Assembly (NCBI RefSeq): GCF_033096445.1
Contig: NZ_AP028155.1
Span: forward strand, 2,423,880-2,487,879
Direction of reading: 5' to 3'
Source: Butyricimonas faecihominis
Lineage (GTDB): Bacteria > Bacteroidota > Bacteroidia > Bacteroidales > Marinifilaceae
DNA length: 64,000 bases
Shown: positions 16,328 to 25,628 of the stretch, one piece after another
Numbering within the stretch: the stretch's first letter is position 1
Layout: every line of letters begins with the position of its first letter
Position numbers and translations under genes: made by a program
The notes under the pieces: generated by a model
Databases searched by the model: none
What the model was told of the DNA's origin: nothing
The model's input: only the letters and a program-made list of their open reading frames with translations

Positions 16328-17144
16328 TACCTTGTTGACGAATACGATAAACCCATGTTGCAAGCGATCAATAATGACGAGTTGCAACGGCTGAAACCAT
16401 TTTACGGGGCTTTGAAAACCATGGACGGGGACATAAAATTTGCCTTAGGAATTCGGTAGCTACTAGTTCGAAACAGGCACTTTCTCCTACTTAGTCGAAT
16501 TATTGAAACAAAATCATTATAACCTCGAACAGATGTCTCATGAAGAGACAAATTCCGAGGTACTCAACAGTATTTATGCCGACGAAAGCCCTATCCCCGT
16601 GATTTATCAAAGCGGGTATCTCACGATTAAGGATTACGATCCCCGATTCGAGAATTATATTTTAGGATTTCCGAACCGAGAAGTAGAGGAGTGATTTATC
16701 AAATTCCTAATGCCCTTCTACACGAACGTGAACAAAGTGGAATCCCCGTTCGAGATACAACAATTCACACGAGAGATTGAATCCGGCCAACCGGATGCCT
16801 TCCTGCGTCGCCTGCAAAGCTTCTTTGCCGATACACCTTACGAGTTGATCCGGGATTTGGAAGTACACTATCAAAACGTACTTTTTATTGTTTTTCGTCT
16901 TGTAGGTTTCTATGTGAAAGCGGAATATCACACATCCGAGGGCCGGGTGGATCTCGTACTGCAAACCGACCGTTACATCTACGTGATGGAATTCAAACTG
17001 GAAGGTTCTGCCGAAGAAGCCTTACAACAAATCGAAGCGAAACATTACGCCCGACCATTTGAAGCGGATTCCCGACAGTTGTTCAAAATCGGGATTAACT
17101 TTGATAATAATACTCGGAATATCGAGAGGTGGATTGTGGAATAA
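16328..17144 (+). pseudogene. decayed AAA-ATPase / PD-(D/E)XK nuclease-like protein (DUF1703 type)
   Basis: Remnant of a family with an N-terminal AAA-ATPase and a C-terminal PD-(D/E)XK domain. In one frame from 16328, YLVDEYDKPMLQAINND (the Walker B region) runs to a TAG at about 16456. The rest resumes in another frame at 16467 (FETGTFSYLVELLKQ), with the intervening 100 or more residues absent. That frame has an in-frame TGA at 16692-16694, where the family usually has Gly (EVEE-stop-FIKFLMPFYT), then continues to a normal stop at 17144 (nuclease-like VYVMEFKLEG-type core). The Walker A half is missing. So: 5' loss, internal deletion with frame change and a nonsense codon. Members of this family are numerous in Bacteroidota. 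Confidence 0.8.
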
Positions 17145-17169
17145 CTTATCTATATTGGCTAAAAGAATT

Positions 17170-17201
17170 ACATCCCATTCGATCAATCTCGAATGGGATG
17201 T
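17170..17201 (-). terminator. 13-bp hairpin terminator at the end of locus A
   Basis: ACATCCCATTCGA and TCGAATGGGATGT form a perfect 13-bp stem with a 6-base loop. On the minus strand it is followed by AATTCTTTT. It lies 20 bases beyond the stop of the last locus A gene (17221) and may also stop readthrough from the pseudogene on the other strand. Confidence 0.8.
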
Positions 17202-17220
17202 GTTGAACAAATAGATTTAT

Positions 17221-19050
17221 TTATTGTACAATTAAACTTAGCTCTGCAGGCGGCATACACATTTGATCATTACAACTTTGGTATTCAATGACACAAGTCA
17301 CGTTCCCCGTTCCTAGAACTTCTTGAGTAAATATCGCCTCTTCTTCCACGACAACAGTTCTGGTACCATTATACGCCCGTCCTAAAGGTCGCTTTAACTC
17401 TCCCACCTTTTCAACTCCTTTCGGTAAAACAAAAGTTATTGTCGTGGGAAGATAAGGATCACTTTTATCCACTTGGGTATAAATTCGATATCCCGGATGG
17501 ATTTTCATCCGAATTGTAATCAACCGATTCCCATTCGACATTTTCTTTGTGAAAGCCTGTACTTTTACAGGTTCCTTTTCATCCGTATCCTCTTCTTTCA
17601 ACGTTTTTTCCTCGATGGGTTCTTTAATTGATTCCGTACACAAAACACGATAATCGTTTCCCGGCACATTTTTATCCCGAGTGTTTACTAAAAAGAACCA
17701 TCCTCCGGATTCCGTAAAAAATAAGCGAGATTTATTTGTTTCAAACCAAGTACGCCATTCTGCCGGAGTCTCGAAACGACAAAGCGTGTATCTTTTTAAC
17801 AAACGGTGTCCTTTCGCCACGTCTGTTCCCTCTTCCAACAAACGGATCGCCTCATCTAAAAGACGAATGTCATGATTAGAGATTCCCAGACTTCTTGCAT
17901 CCTCATCCAAAAGAAAAGAGACCCGGCCCGGTCGAGGCATAAAATAACCAGCATTATTCATATAATAATCCTTGTACGCTTTTTCATCCGTACCAAATGA
18001 AAAATACAATTCCGGGAACATACTTTTTAAATACTCTCCATAAGTCGATTCTTCTTTCCCGATCCTTTTTAATGTAGAAACCCGCTCTTCGTACGCAGCA
18101 CGAGTTGCCCGTAAAATCGTTGATTTTAAGTGTTTCTCGGTCACGATAAACGGATTGAACTTCCTAGCTATCGGGGCCTGTCCTGCAAATTGGGAAATAT
18201 AGACAATCGCGTTGGCAAATACTGATTTTGCCTCCTCCGTCATCTCTTCCGGTGAGGCTGAAAATCCCCAATGCAAGAAATTCCCATGTCGTCCGATGGC
18301 CACTTCCTCCAAGCCTTTTGCAGACACGCCACCTGAAATAAATTCTACATCAGGAGAATCCAGAAAACCGGCAGACTTGGAGATCATCCCCGGGCGTATG
18401 GCTTTCGTTGTATATCCTTCTTTTTGCACTCGCCACATCAAAATGGAATCAGGCACGACCTCTCCTTCGGATTTCGCAATAGATTTAGCACTTTCCGGTG
18501 TAGGTTTCATTACCATACTCATTTTAACGGGGAATGGTCCTTTAAACATAGGATGTTCTGTACGTATGTGATGAGCATCAGCATCCAAGCACAGACAGCA
18601 CCAGTCCGTTTTCAACCCAAGACGAGCACCAATTAAACTACTCAATTCTGCAATCAACAACATGGGTCGATCAAAATCCTGTGGTAAATATCCTTCTCTT
18701 TTCTCCCCGTAAAACCGTCCAAAGGGATCTTCTTGCATAGTCGGAGGAACTATCGGTTGAGGCAATCCGTCCATCACGGTAACATCGTAATCCTCAGACA
18801 ACACTGGCTGGTAGTCTTTCGCATCAATAGCCGTTACATATTTAAAATATTGTTTCAGCAGTTTTTCGAAGGCCACAGTCCGTTTTTTAGCCCCTTCCAA
18901 CAATAATACAGAATCCACCTTGCCTCTGTTTATATTAGCGTACACGTCCGAAGATCCTCCAACATAAAGCACTTTCAGTTTACTTTTCCTTATCCCTGCC
19001 TGCAAATCAAAACATAACAGAAATAACAAGCCTAATAGAATTATTTTCAT
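17221..19050 (-). CDS. exported protein with ThuA-like region and C-terminal DsbD-alpha-like domain
   Basis: A 609-residue protein with a signal peptide (to about residue 18). Residues about 24-300 (LKVLYVGGSSDVYANI, DYDVTVMDG, and GNFLHWGFSASPEEM followed by a conserved-looking IVYISQF) resemble a ThuA/class I amidotransferase-like fold, tentatively. An acidic linker at about 490-510 leads to a beta-rich C-terminal domain ending YQSCNDQMCMPP (Cys593, Cys598), the redox-active motif of DsbD N-terminal (alpha) domains. So it probably takes part in periplasmic thiol exchange. It sits 9 bases after a TlpA-like gene, the last of locus A. Confidence 0.6.
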   Translation of the reverse strand: MKIILLGLLFLLCFDLQAGIRKSKLKVLYVGGSSDVYANINRGKVDSVLLLEGAKKRTVAFEKLLKQYFKYVTAIDAKDYQPVLSEDYDVTVMDGLPQPIVPPTMQEDPFGRFYGEKREGYLPQDFDRPMLLIAELSSLIGARLGLKTDWCCLCLDADAHHIRTEHPMFKGPFPVKMSMVMKPTPESAKSIAKSEGEVVPDSILMWRVQKEGYTTKAIRPGMISKSAGFLDSPDVEFISGGVSAKGLEEVAIGRHGNFLHWGFSASPEEMTEEAKSVFANAIVYISQFAGQAPIARKFNPFIVTEKHLKSTILRATRAAYEERVSTLKRIGKEESTYGEYLKSMFPELYFSFGTDEKAYKDYYMNNAGYFMPRPGRVSFLLDEDARSLGISNHDIRLLDEAIRLLEEGTDVAKGHRLLKRYTLCRFETPAEWRTWFETNKSRLFFTESGGWFFLVNTRDKNVPGNDYRVLCTESIKEPIEEKTLKEEDTDEKEPVKVQAFTKKMSNGNRLITIRMKIHPGYRIYTQVDKSDPYLPTTITFVLPKGVEKVGELKRPLGRAYNGTRTVVVEEEAIFTQEVLGTGNVTCVIEYQSCNDQMCMPPAELSLIVQ

Positions 19051-19059
19051 ATCCGAATT

Positions 19060-20265
19060 TTATTTATTCCGAATCAACTCTTCAATTTTATTTTTTAAAG
19101 CCTGATCACGAAGATTATCTTCAACGACAATACCATTTTCATCCACCAAAATAAACATCGGGATCGCCCTACCGTCAAACTTTTCTGCAAAAACATTTTC
19201 CGTATCAATTAAACAAGGCCAAGGTAATTGTTCTTCGTCAAGAGCTTTCAACCAATCAGCATTACTCTTATCGATTGAAATACTGATTATCTCCAATCCT
19301 TGATCAACAAGGTCCTGATACATTTTCTTCAAGAATGGAATCGACTTGCGACAAGGTCCACACCACGAAGCCCAAAAATCAATCAATACGCATTTCTTTC
19401 CCTTACTCAATTCTTTCATTGAATATACCTTTTCATTCCGATCAGGTAAAGAAAATTCCGGAACTGACTTTCCTTTCAAAGTCTTGGGAAATATTTGTTT
19501 CTTCAAAGCCTGACCGTAAAAACTATTCTTCGCCTCTTCCGAAAAACCATTGAATAGTTCCTTAGCTTCTGTATCATTTGACGAGAAATAAGCCCTGTTA
19601 TTCAGCAACAAAAGAGGTCCCCAAAATGAATCTCCGTTTGCCGCCACGCTATCATGAATGACTTTTTCAATCGTTTGGAAAGCCTCTCTTTCAGCTTTCA
19701 CCAGATTCTTATAATCATCTGTCTGCATAAAATCAGTTATCACTTTTCGATCTCCATTTTTCCTTAATTCCGATATTTTCTTTATCGTCCCTGCATGTGC
19801 CTCCCGATAATCGACAAACATTTGATCTAACTTTTCACGAAAAGCCATCTTCTCTCTGAAGATTTGATCCGTCACAGAGCCTTTCAATTGAACATCTTTC
19901 AGTTCCACGTATGGCCTTCCTTCTTGTTGTTCCCCTCTCACCGCAGAAAAAGTAATATCACTATTTTCCAGCATAAACCCGTAAGTACCCCGTACTCCTG
20001 TCGGTTCTTCGATTGTCAACATATAATAACGAGGTTCCACCAATTTTCCTACAAATGTGAATTTCCCATCCTGTACAGTTGTTTCCATCTCCTTTTTCTC
20101 ATCTTGATGCGTGGCTGCCAATGTCAGGCTAACTTTCGTATTGTCGGCAAAACCATAGAGCATTCCGGTGATTTTATAGTTGTCAGATTTCTCACATCCT
20201 CCTCCAATAAATAACAGGATAAGAACAACAGATATATTAACATACTTAAAACACAAATATCTCAT
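19060..20265 (-). CDS. TlpA-like thioredoxin lipoprotein with DUF4369-type N-terminus
   Basis: A 401-residue lipoprotein (lipobox GGGC, Cys24). Residues about 30-130 form a beta-rich DUF4369-like domain (YKITGMLYGFADNTKVSLTL). A helical spacer follows, then a thioredoxin domain from about 265 with CGPC at 302-305 (FWASWCGPCRKS) and the cis-proline loop AIPMF (Pro369). Predicted periplasmic thiol reductase or oxidoreductase, membrane-attached. It lies between the second TlpA-like gene and the DsbD-alpha-like protein, 27 and 9 bases away, so the three are very likely cotranscribed. Substrate unknown. Confidence 0.88.
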   Translation of the reverse strand: MRYLCFKYVNISVVLILLFIGGGCEKSDNYKITGMLYGFADNTKVSLTLAATHQDEKKEMETTVQDGKFTFVGKLVEPRYYMLTIEEPTGVRGTYGFMLENSDITFSAVRGEQQEGRPYVELKDVQLKGSVTDQIFREKMAFREKLDQMFVDYREAHAGTIKKISELRKNGDRKVITDFMQTDDYKNLVKAEREAFQTIEKVIHDSVAANGDSFWGPLLLLNNRAYFSSNDTEAKELFNGFSEEAKNSFYGQALKKQIFPKTLKGKSVPEFSLPDRNEKVYSMKELSKGKKCVLIDFWASWCGPCRKSIPFLKKMYQDLVDQGLEIISISIDKSNADWLKALDEEQLPWPCLIDTENVFAEKFDGRAIPMFILVDENGIVVEDNLRDQALKNKIEELIRNK

Positions 20266-20292
20266 AACTAATATTTTAAAACACTATTTCTT

Positions 20293-21732
20293 TTAATTCT
20301 TTTTTTCACGTGCCATCTCTATCATTTGAGATAATTCGGCCACGATCTCATCATCACTCCCTGCAGCCCCAGTCACGTGAAACCGGATTTGTCCTTGTGG
20401 ATCGATCACAAATTTTGAAGGAATCCCGGTTACGCCATAACTCTTCACGACTTCATTCGCTTTCGTTTTCGGGTCTTTTAAATCCATCAACAAACGAAAC
20501 GAATAATCGTTATCTTTCAAATATTTCACGGCCTCTTCAGTCGCATTGTTCTCTTTTTCCCACGTGTGGATGAACAAAAATACCACATTCGGATCATCTC
20601 GATATTTCTCTACGGTCTTTTGCATCGCTGGGAACGAACGCTTACACGGGCCGCACCAAGTAGCCCAAAAATCCAACACGACAACTTTTCCACGCAAGTC
20701 TGCAAGTTTTACAACCTTTCCCTCCGCATCAGGCAATGTGAAATCCGGGGCAGACCGGGAAATCATACTCTTAATGATTTCCTCGTTTCGTTGATCAGCA
20801 CGAGCTTTCCGCAATCTTCCGATATAAGTATCACACCCTTTCTCACTACCGTTTAGTTGTATATAAAGTTCCTCTATTTTATGGTTCACTTCTTCGTCTG
20901 CCTGTCCCGCTTTGATCATATCCGCTAAACACAAAAATGATTCCAACGGTCGTCCGGCTTCTGCCATTAACAAAGCGTAAGATTTATCACGTCTATGGGG
21001 AGGCATTTTTTCCATAGTCGCTAACGCCTCTGAATGCAAACCCGCCTCGTAACAAGCTGTTGCATAATTAGACAAATACGAGGGATAACCTCTCATCGCG
21101 ATGGCAAAACTTGCCTTATCACCCTCTTTTTGCAATTGTTCGCAGTTATCCACGGCAAGCTTGTAAAACATAAGAGCATGTTCCATATCCCCGCATTTAC
21201 TTAAAGCACCCGCAACCACAGAACACGGTTCTCCCAACCATCCCTTCGTAACGATCCTATCAATATACTCCTTTGCCTTTTGCCAATTACCATTTCTCGC
21301 GTATGTTCCCGCCACGCTACTCCGGGCATAATCATACACGATACTTTCTCCCAATTTTTCCGGAGGAAAACGTTTCATCCATTTTTTGAATAATACCTCT
21401 TGTTTCTCCGGATTCATTTCCGAGTAGATATAGGTGTTTAAATAGCGATTTCTGGCTAAAACCCCATGAGGGAATTTTTTTACAATCACATTTTGTATTG
21501 AATCAAATGTAGCCTCCATTCCCAAATAATAGAAACACTGTGCCACGTCCGAATAGACACTTTCCTCTTTTCCTTTAAGCTTATAAAGAAGTTCCGATTT
21601 AAAACGAGCCAACGTCTCGCCTCCGGCTTTTTGAGCCTCTAACGCTTTTTTCTGATTTTCATTCATCGGCCGCTGAGCCATAGCACACAAAGCCAAAACG
21701 ATATATAATATCGTCAATACAATACTTTTCAT
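20293..21732 (-). CDS. TlpA-like thioredoxin protein with helical-repeat N-terminus
   Basis: A 479-residue exported protein, signal peptide cleaved near residue 20 (AMAQ). Residues about 25-310 are alpha-helical repeats with a TPR-like pattern (e.g. CGDMEHALMFYKLAVDNCEQL). The C-terminal thioredoxin domain (about 325-475) has CGPC at 360-363 (FWATWCGPCKRS) and a cis-Pro loop (VTGIPSKFVID). No lipobox seen, so periplasmic or OM-attached by other means. The start is the Met at 21732, 66 bases after the PKD-like gene's stop. A role in reducing imported cargo is inferred from locus context only. Confidence 0.88.
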   Translation of the reverse strand: MKSIVLTILYIVLALCAMAQRPMNENQKKALEAQKAGGETLARFKSELLYKLKGKEESVYSDVAQCFYYLGMEATFDSIQNVIVKKFPHGVLARNRYLNTYIYSEMNPEKQEVLFKKWMKRFPPEKLGESIVYDYARSSVAGTYARNGNWQKAKEYIDRIVTKGWLGEPCSVVAGALSKCGDMEHALMFYKLAVDNCEQLQKEGDKASFAIAMRGYPSYLSNYATACYEAGLHSEALATMEKMPPHRRDKSYALLMAEAGRPLESFLCLADMIKAGQADEEVNHKIEELYIQLNGSEKGCDTYIGRLRKARADQRNEEIIKSMISRSAPDFTLPDAEGKVVKLADLRGKVVVLDFWATWCGPCKRSFPAMQKTVEKYRDDPNVVFLFIHTWEKENNATEEAVKYLKDNDYSFRLLMDLKDPKTKANEVVKSYGVTGIPSKFVIDPQGQIRFHVTGAAGSDDEIVAELSQMIEMAREKKN

Positions 21733-21798
21733 AACAATACGAATTAAATTTATGAATGAAGGCGCCTAAGAAATTCTTAGGCAACCTTCAATAGCTGA

Positions 21799-23358
21799 TT
21801 ATTGAGCTATAAAATCAAAATCGGCAATACGACCGTCAAATTCATACACGGCAACCGGCTCCGCACCGAGTACCCCACTGGAAATATCCGACTCGATCAC
21901 ATAAATTTTACCTTTACCCGACGAGTTGTAAGTTGCCACAAGCAAATACTTATCCTTTGTACTATTTTCCAGATTCAAACCTGCATTCTTGAAAAATTCG
22001 ATGCGTGTAATCACTTCCCCGGCAGCAGGAGTCCAAACTGCAGTTGCACTTGAAGTTGCGTCATCCACATTGTAATTCATTCGATATACGTTAGCGTCAG
22101 TAGCATAAAAAACAACCGGACCACGTTCCCCCGTCGCAAAACTATTGGCCAAAGCGATGTCCGGACAAGCACTTATATCCATCGCACACTTAGAAGTATA
22201 GGCACTGGCTGTCGATTTATCCGCAACAAATACATACATATAACGTTTGCCGTCGTCAACGGGATTTTTGAAGAAACAATAATTTATCTGATTGTCACTT
22301 TGCCAATAACCGTTTGACCAATGAATCAAATCCTTTCCCACGTTACCAAAATCAAAATGTGCAGCCGAATTAATAACCGGGTCAATTTCAGCACTCCACA
22401 TTTTGGAGAAAATAAACCGACGATGCAGACCATCGTAAAACAACGAATTCACTTGCCAAGTTGTATTTCCGGCCACTGCATAATAATCATCATTTTTCAT
22501 GGCCATCGGCGTTAACTGTAAACCTCCCGAATTCGCTTTATAAGCCACACCGTTATTGATAAAGAAAGTATTATAGTTACGAACAAAAATTCCGTTCAGA
22601 TCTTTAACAGCAGGAATCTTCCCGGCAAAAAGTCCATCAAACTCATCTGCAATACTCATATCTATTGACGAAAGACGAACCACGTCCTCCCCGGATGTCA
22701 TATATAAATAATAAAGATCATAAGAAGCATATATTGCACTCACCAATTCTTTTGGTTCTCCGGTAAGCGGGCGGGTGGGATTTACCGTAGAATAAGTATT
22801 ACGATTATAAGAGGTCTCTGTTAACGAACCATTAAATAGCGGAGAGTACACAATATCAATATCACTTCTCCCTGCATTTTTATATAATACAGCTAACCCG
22901 GAACCAATCACACCCTCTACCGTCAATCGCCAATCCATTGTGGTTTTCAATCCACTCGTCGTATCAGTAGCTGTAAATACCAAATAATACGCACCCGGTA
23001 TTGCCTCGATCTTCACGTCCAATTCTCTCTCGGTCGAAATCGTGTAATCCGGATAGTCATCACGTGTATAATCATGTGAATAACCGGTTCCGTATGACGA
23101 AGGCCCTATATATGGCTCATCCGATTTGTAGAGTTCCCATTTATACTTGAGTACACTTTTATCCCCATCATAAATAAACTTGGGTGTCAACGCGAAAGAA
23201 CTAAATTGCTTGATCGTATACGTATGTTGTATCCCCACCGTATCCACGTAAAAATTTCCGAGGTCGGCATAATTATAATTTCCCTCGTCATCCAAACATG
23301 CCGTTAGTCCGAAGACAAACAACAGAATAATAACTTTTATCGATGTATATTTTTTCAT
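21799..23358 (-). CDS. PKD-like family surface lipoprotein
   Basis: Start chosen at 23358: the codon follows GGAGGAG by 8 bases on the minus strand, one of few good Shine-Dalgarno sites here; an upstream Met (23376) would overlap it. 519 residues, lipobox LTAC (Cys21). Residues about 40-160 form a PKD-like beta sandwich (KFIYDGDKSVLKYKWELYKS), as in lipoproteins that accompany SusCD. The rest is beta-strand rich and could be a propeller-like fold (repeated YVF/FYDGL segments), which I cannot confirm. Probably a SusE-like surface lipoprotein of locus A. It overlaps nothing and starts 20 bases after the DUF4843 gene. Confidence 0.8.
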   Translation of the reverse strand: MKKYTSIKVIILLFVFGLTACLDDEGNYNYADLGNFYVDTVGIQHTYTIKQFSSFALTPKFIYDGDKSVLKYKWELYKSDEPYIGPSSYGTGYSHDYTRDDYPDYTISTERELDVKIEAIPGAYYLVFTATDTTSGLKTTMDWRLTVEGVIGSGLAVLYKNAGRSDIDIVYSPLFNGSLTETSYNRNTYSTVNPTRPLTGEPKELVSAIYASYDLYYLYMTSGEDVVRLSSIDMSIADEFDGLFAGKIPAVKDLNGIFVRNYNTFFINNGVAYKANSGGLQLTPMAMKNDDYYAVAGNTTWQVNSLFYDGLHRRFIFSKMWSAEIDPVINSAAHFDFGNVGKDLIHWSNGYWQSDNQINYCFFKNPVDDGKRYMYVFVADKSTASAYTSKCAMDISACPDIALANSFATGERGPVVFYATDANVYRMNYNVDDATSSATAVWTPAAGEVITRIEFFKNAGLNLENSTKDKYLLVATYNSSGKGKIYVIESDISSGVLGAEPVAVYEFDGRIADFDFIAQ

Positions 23359-23378
23359 AATAACTCCTCCTATCATGA

Positions 23379-24134
23379 TTAATTCGTTAAACCCGTTCCG
23401 ATTTCTAGCGGATCCCCGTTATCATTCATATAAGGTTCATCGTGAGTAGCATTGTACTCGTTCAATAAATCGATCAATTCTGCAATAAAAGCATATAACT
23501 TATTATCATCATCCGAACGACCGGAATTCGGATCAATCATGCCCAACTCGAACAAATCCACATCACCGTAATAATCCAAGATAAATTTATAACGTGCTTG
23601 AGTGAAAGGACCTGCAACGTTCGTAAAACCAGACTGCCACCAAGCCGGTTGAATCAAATAATCACACCAAACAAATTTATAAACAGCATTTTCTTCCGGT
23701 CCTTCCTCAAAATTCTCATTTGCCTTTACCCGAACAGTCAACGAAGCTACTTGTTCAGAAAGGTCCATACCCTCCACCTTACGTTTTACCGTGACAGGCA
23801 ACGTCGCATAATAAGCTCCAGCAGGGATCTCCATATCTCCCAACGTGTAATCGTTGGAAGAAACATTCGTTCCGTCCTCCAACACTTCTAAAACAAAAGT
23901 ACGCGCTCTATCAGAAACCACCCCGGTTACATAAACCATCAGATTCAAATCATAAGATTGTACCGCATCATCATATTTTTTGAACGAGAAGATAACGGAG
24001 TCTGCCGTTGCATTCTGTTCTTTATCACCTCCAATGTAAATTGACGGATTATCGCTGAAAGTATTTTTCTCATTCTCGCAGGCGAACAGGGTCATCAATA
24101 TCGCACCAAGAATTACATATTTAAATATTTTCAT
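23379..24134 (-). CDS. DUF4843 family surface lipoprotein
   Basis: 251 residues with a lipobox at LFAC (Cys19). The pattern NPSIYIGGDKE, then DSVIFSFKKYD and VCDYLIQPAWW matches the DUF4843 family, which is found next to susD in many Bacteroidota loci. The start codon overlaps the susD stop by 4 bases, so it is translationally coupled to it. Likely an outer-membrane surface lipoprotein in the SusCD complex; ligand unknown. Confidence 0.85.
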   Translation of the reverse strand: MKIFKYVILGAILMTLFACENEKNTFSDNPSIYIGGDKEQNATADSVIFSFKKYDDAVQSYDLNLMVYVTGVVSDRARTFVLEVLEDGTNVSSNDYTLGDMEIPAGAYYATLPVTVKRKVEGMDLSEQVASLTVRVKANENFEEGPEENAVYKFVWCDYLIQPAWWQSGFTNVAGPFTQARYKFILDYYGDVDLFELGMIDPNSGRSDDDNKLYAFIAELIDLLNEYNATHDEPYMNDNGDPLEIGTGLTN

Positions 24135-25618
24135 AACTCATTTTCTTTATTTCTGTTTCCAAATTCGATCTCTTCTTCCGGCATTGGCCATACATATTTG
24201 GTCTGATCCATAGCCATCGAATATGAATATCCATAACTTAAATAAGGAATACTTTTCTTATTCAGCCTTTTATAATAATACCACATGAGTCCTTCGCCAT
24301 AAAACTCCCGACGATACTCGTTTAAAATCTCATCCAACACCTGTGTTTCAGTTGAGGTTGCTAAAAATTCTTCCGTAATTCCCCGGTGAGAACGTATTTC
24401 ATTAATAATCTCAGCACCTTCAGTGGTAGGATTACATTCAGCCACAATCAGTTTCATTTCTGGGAACCGGATGATCGGCATCAAATTTTTGAACTCGGCA
24501 GGCATATCCTCATATTGCCAAAACTTATTCGGCAAACGATAAATAGAGGAAGAATTAAGTCCCAAATTCTCACTCCATCCGTAACGAGTATTCCAACCGC
24601 GCCAGTCTGTCGTATGCGGATAAATTATTGCCGCATCCCGATCCATCACTGAAAATGAATACCCGGTAGCCCATGCCATTATTGTTGAGAACGTATATTC
24701 AATATTCTTTTCCATCTCCTCAACCCTTAATCTGAAAATATGCTCCGGAGTAAATGTATGATCCCGCTTTTCCTCGGCTATTGCAATGTCATCAATCGAA
24801 GTCCACTTACAACCACTATCCGAAATAACCTCTTTTGCTTTTAATGCCGCATTAACCTTATCCCCCTTCCACATATACACCCTTGCCATCGTCGCCACCA
24901 CGGCATAATAATTAAATCTAAACGTACGATCAAGCAAATAACCATTATCATCGGAAGTCGTGATCGTTCGTCCGGTACAAAGCGGATCCGCCACTTTCAA
25001 AAGAGTTGCAGCATCTTCCAAATCTTTCAATATAAGATCTATCGTCTTGCTGACAGTCTGTACCTCCGTGATATTGTAATCAAAATGATCCACGTAAGGA
25101 ATCCCTTGGGCTTCAGGATCATCTGCATACGCAGGAGCAAAAAGCCTCAGCAAATCAAAATGAAGAAATGCCCTCAAACCCAAAGCCTCTCCATAAATAA
25201 CATTATAATTGTCTTTTGAAAACATTGCCGGATCTGCCTCTTGAATATTACCAATGATATTATTCACGTTAGCTATTGTCGTGTAAGTCTTTTGCCAAAC
25301 ATCGTTAATCAATGATTTAGCCTTCGTACTCGTATAACTATACGTACTGAGAGGATATTGAGTAGCCGACGTCCCGACACGGGAATAAATTTTTGCCATG
25401 GCATCCAATGACACCGTCATGTTTAACCCGTACATTGATTTCTGTACCATCAACGTGTAAACACCCCAAAGAGCATCTTTATAACCGGCTTCATCTTTCA
25501 GTAACTCCGATGACTCAACCTGAGTTTTAGGTTTCACATCAAGCCAATCATCGCATGAAATAGAGAAAAGCGAGATGATGATAAAAGAAAGAATAATTTT
25601 TATTGTTTTCATTGTCAT
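24131..25618 (-). CDS. RagB/SusD-family lipoprotein of locus A
   Basis: 495 residues, lipobox SISC (about Cys22), then DDWLDVKPKTQVESSELL, the SusD N-terminal pattern. The central helical TPR-like region and the C-terminal RREFYGEGLMWYYYKRLN with the final VWPMPEEEI are typical of the family. It forms the lid on the SusC barrel and binds the substrate. A Met two codons later is an equally good start. 10 bases after susC. Confidence 0.95.
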   Translation of the reverse strand: MTMKTIKIILSFIIISLFSISCDDWLDVKPKTQVESSELLKDEAGYKDALWGVYTLMVQKSMYGLNMTVSLDAMAKIYSRVGTSATQYPLSTYSYTSTKAKSLINDVWQKTYTTIANVNNIIGNIQEADPAMFSKDNYNVIYGEALGLRAFLHFDLLRLFAPAYADDPEAQGIPYVDHFDYNITEVQTVSKTIDLILKDLEDAATLLKVADPLCTGRTITTSDDNGYLLDRTFRFNYYAVVATMARVYMWKGDKVNAALKAKEVISDSGCKWTSIDDIAIAEEKRDHTFTPEHIFRLRVEEMEKNIEYTFSTIMAWATGYSFSVMDRDAAIIYPHTTDWRGWNTRYGWSENLGLNSSSIYRLPNKFWQYEDMPAEFKNLMPIIRFPEMKLIVAECNPTTEGAEIINEIRSHRGITEEFLATSTETQVLDEILNEYRREFYGEGLMWYYYKRLNKKSIPYLSYGYSYSMAMDQTKYVWPMPEEEIEFGNRNKENEL

Positions 25619-25628
25619 GCGGTTTTAA

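Noticed and set aside
16710-17144. Stand-alone PD-(D/E)XK nuclease gene
   Set aside because: It is in frame with the preceding fragment through a TGA and matches only the end of a longer family, so it is treated as part of a pseudogene.
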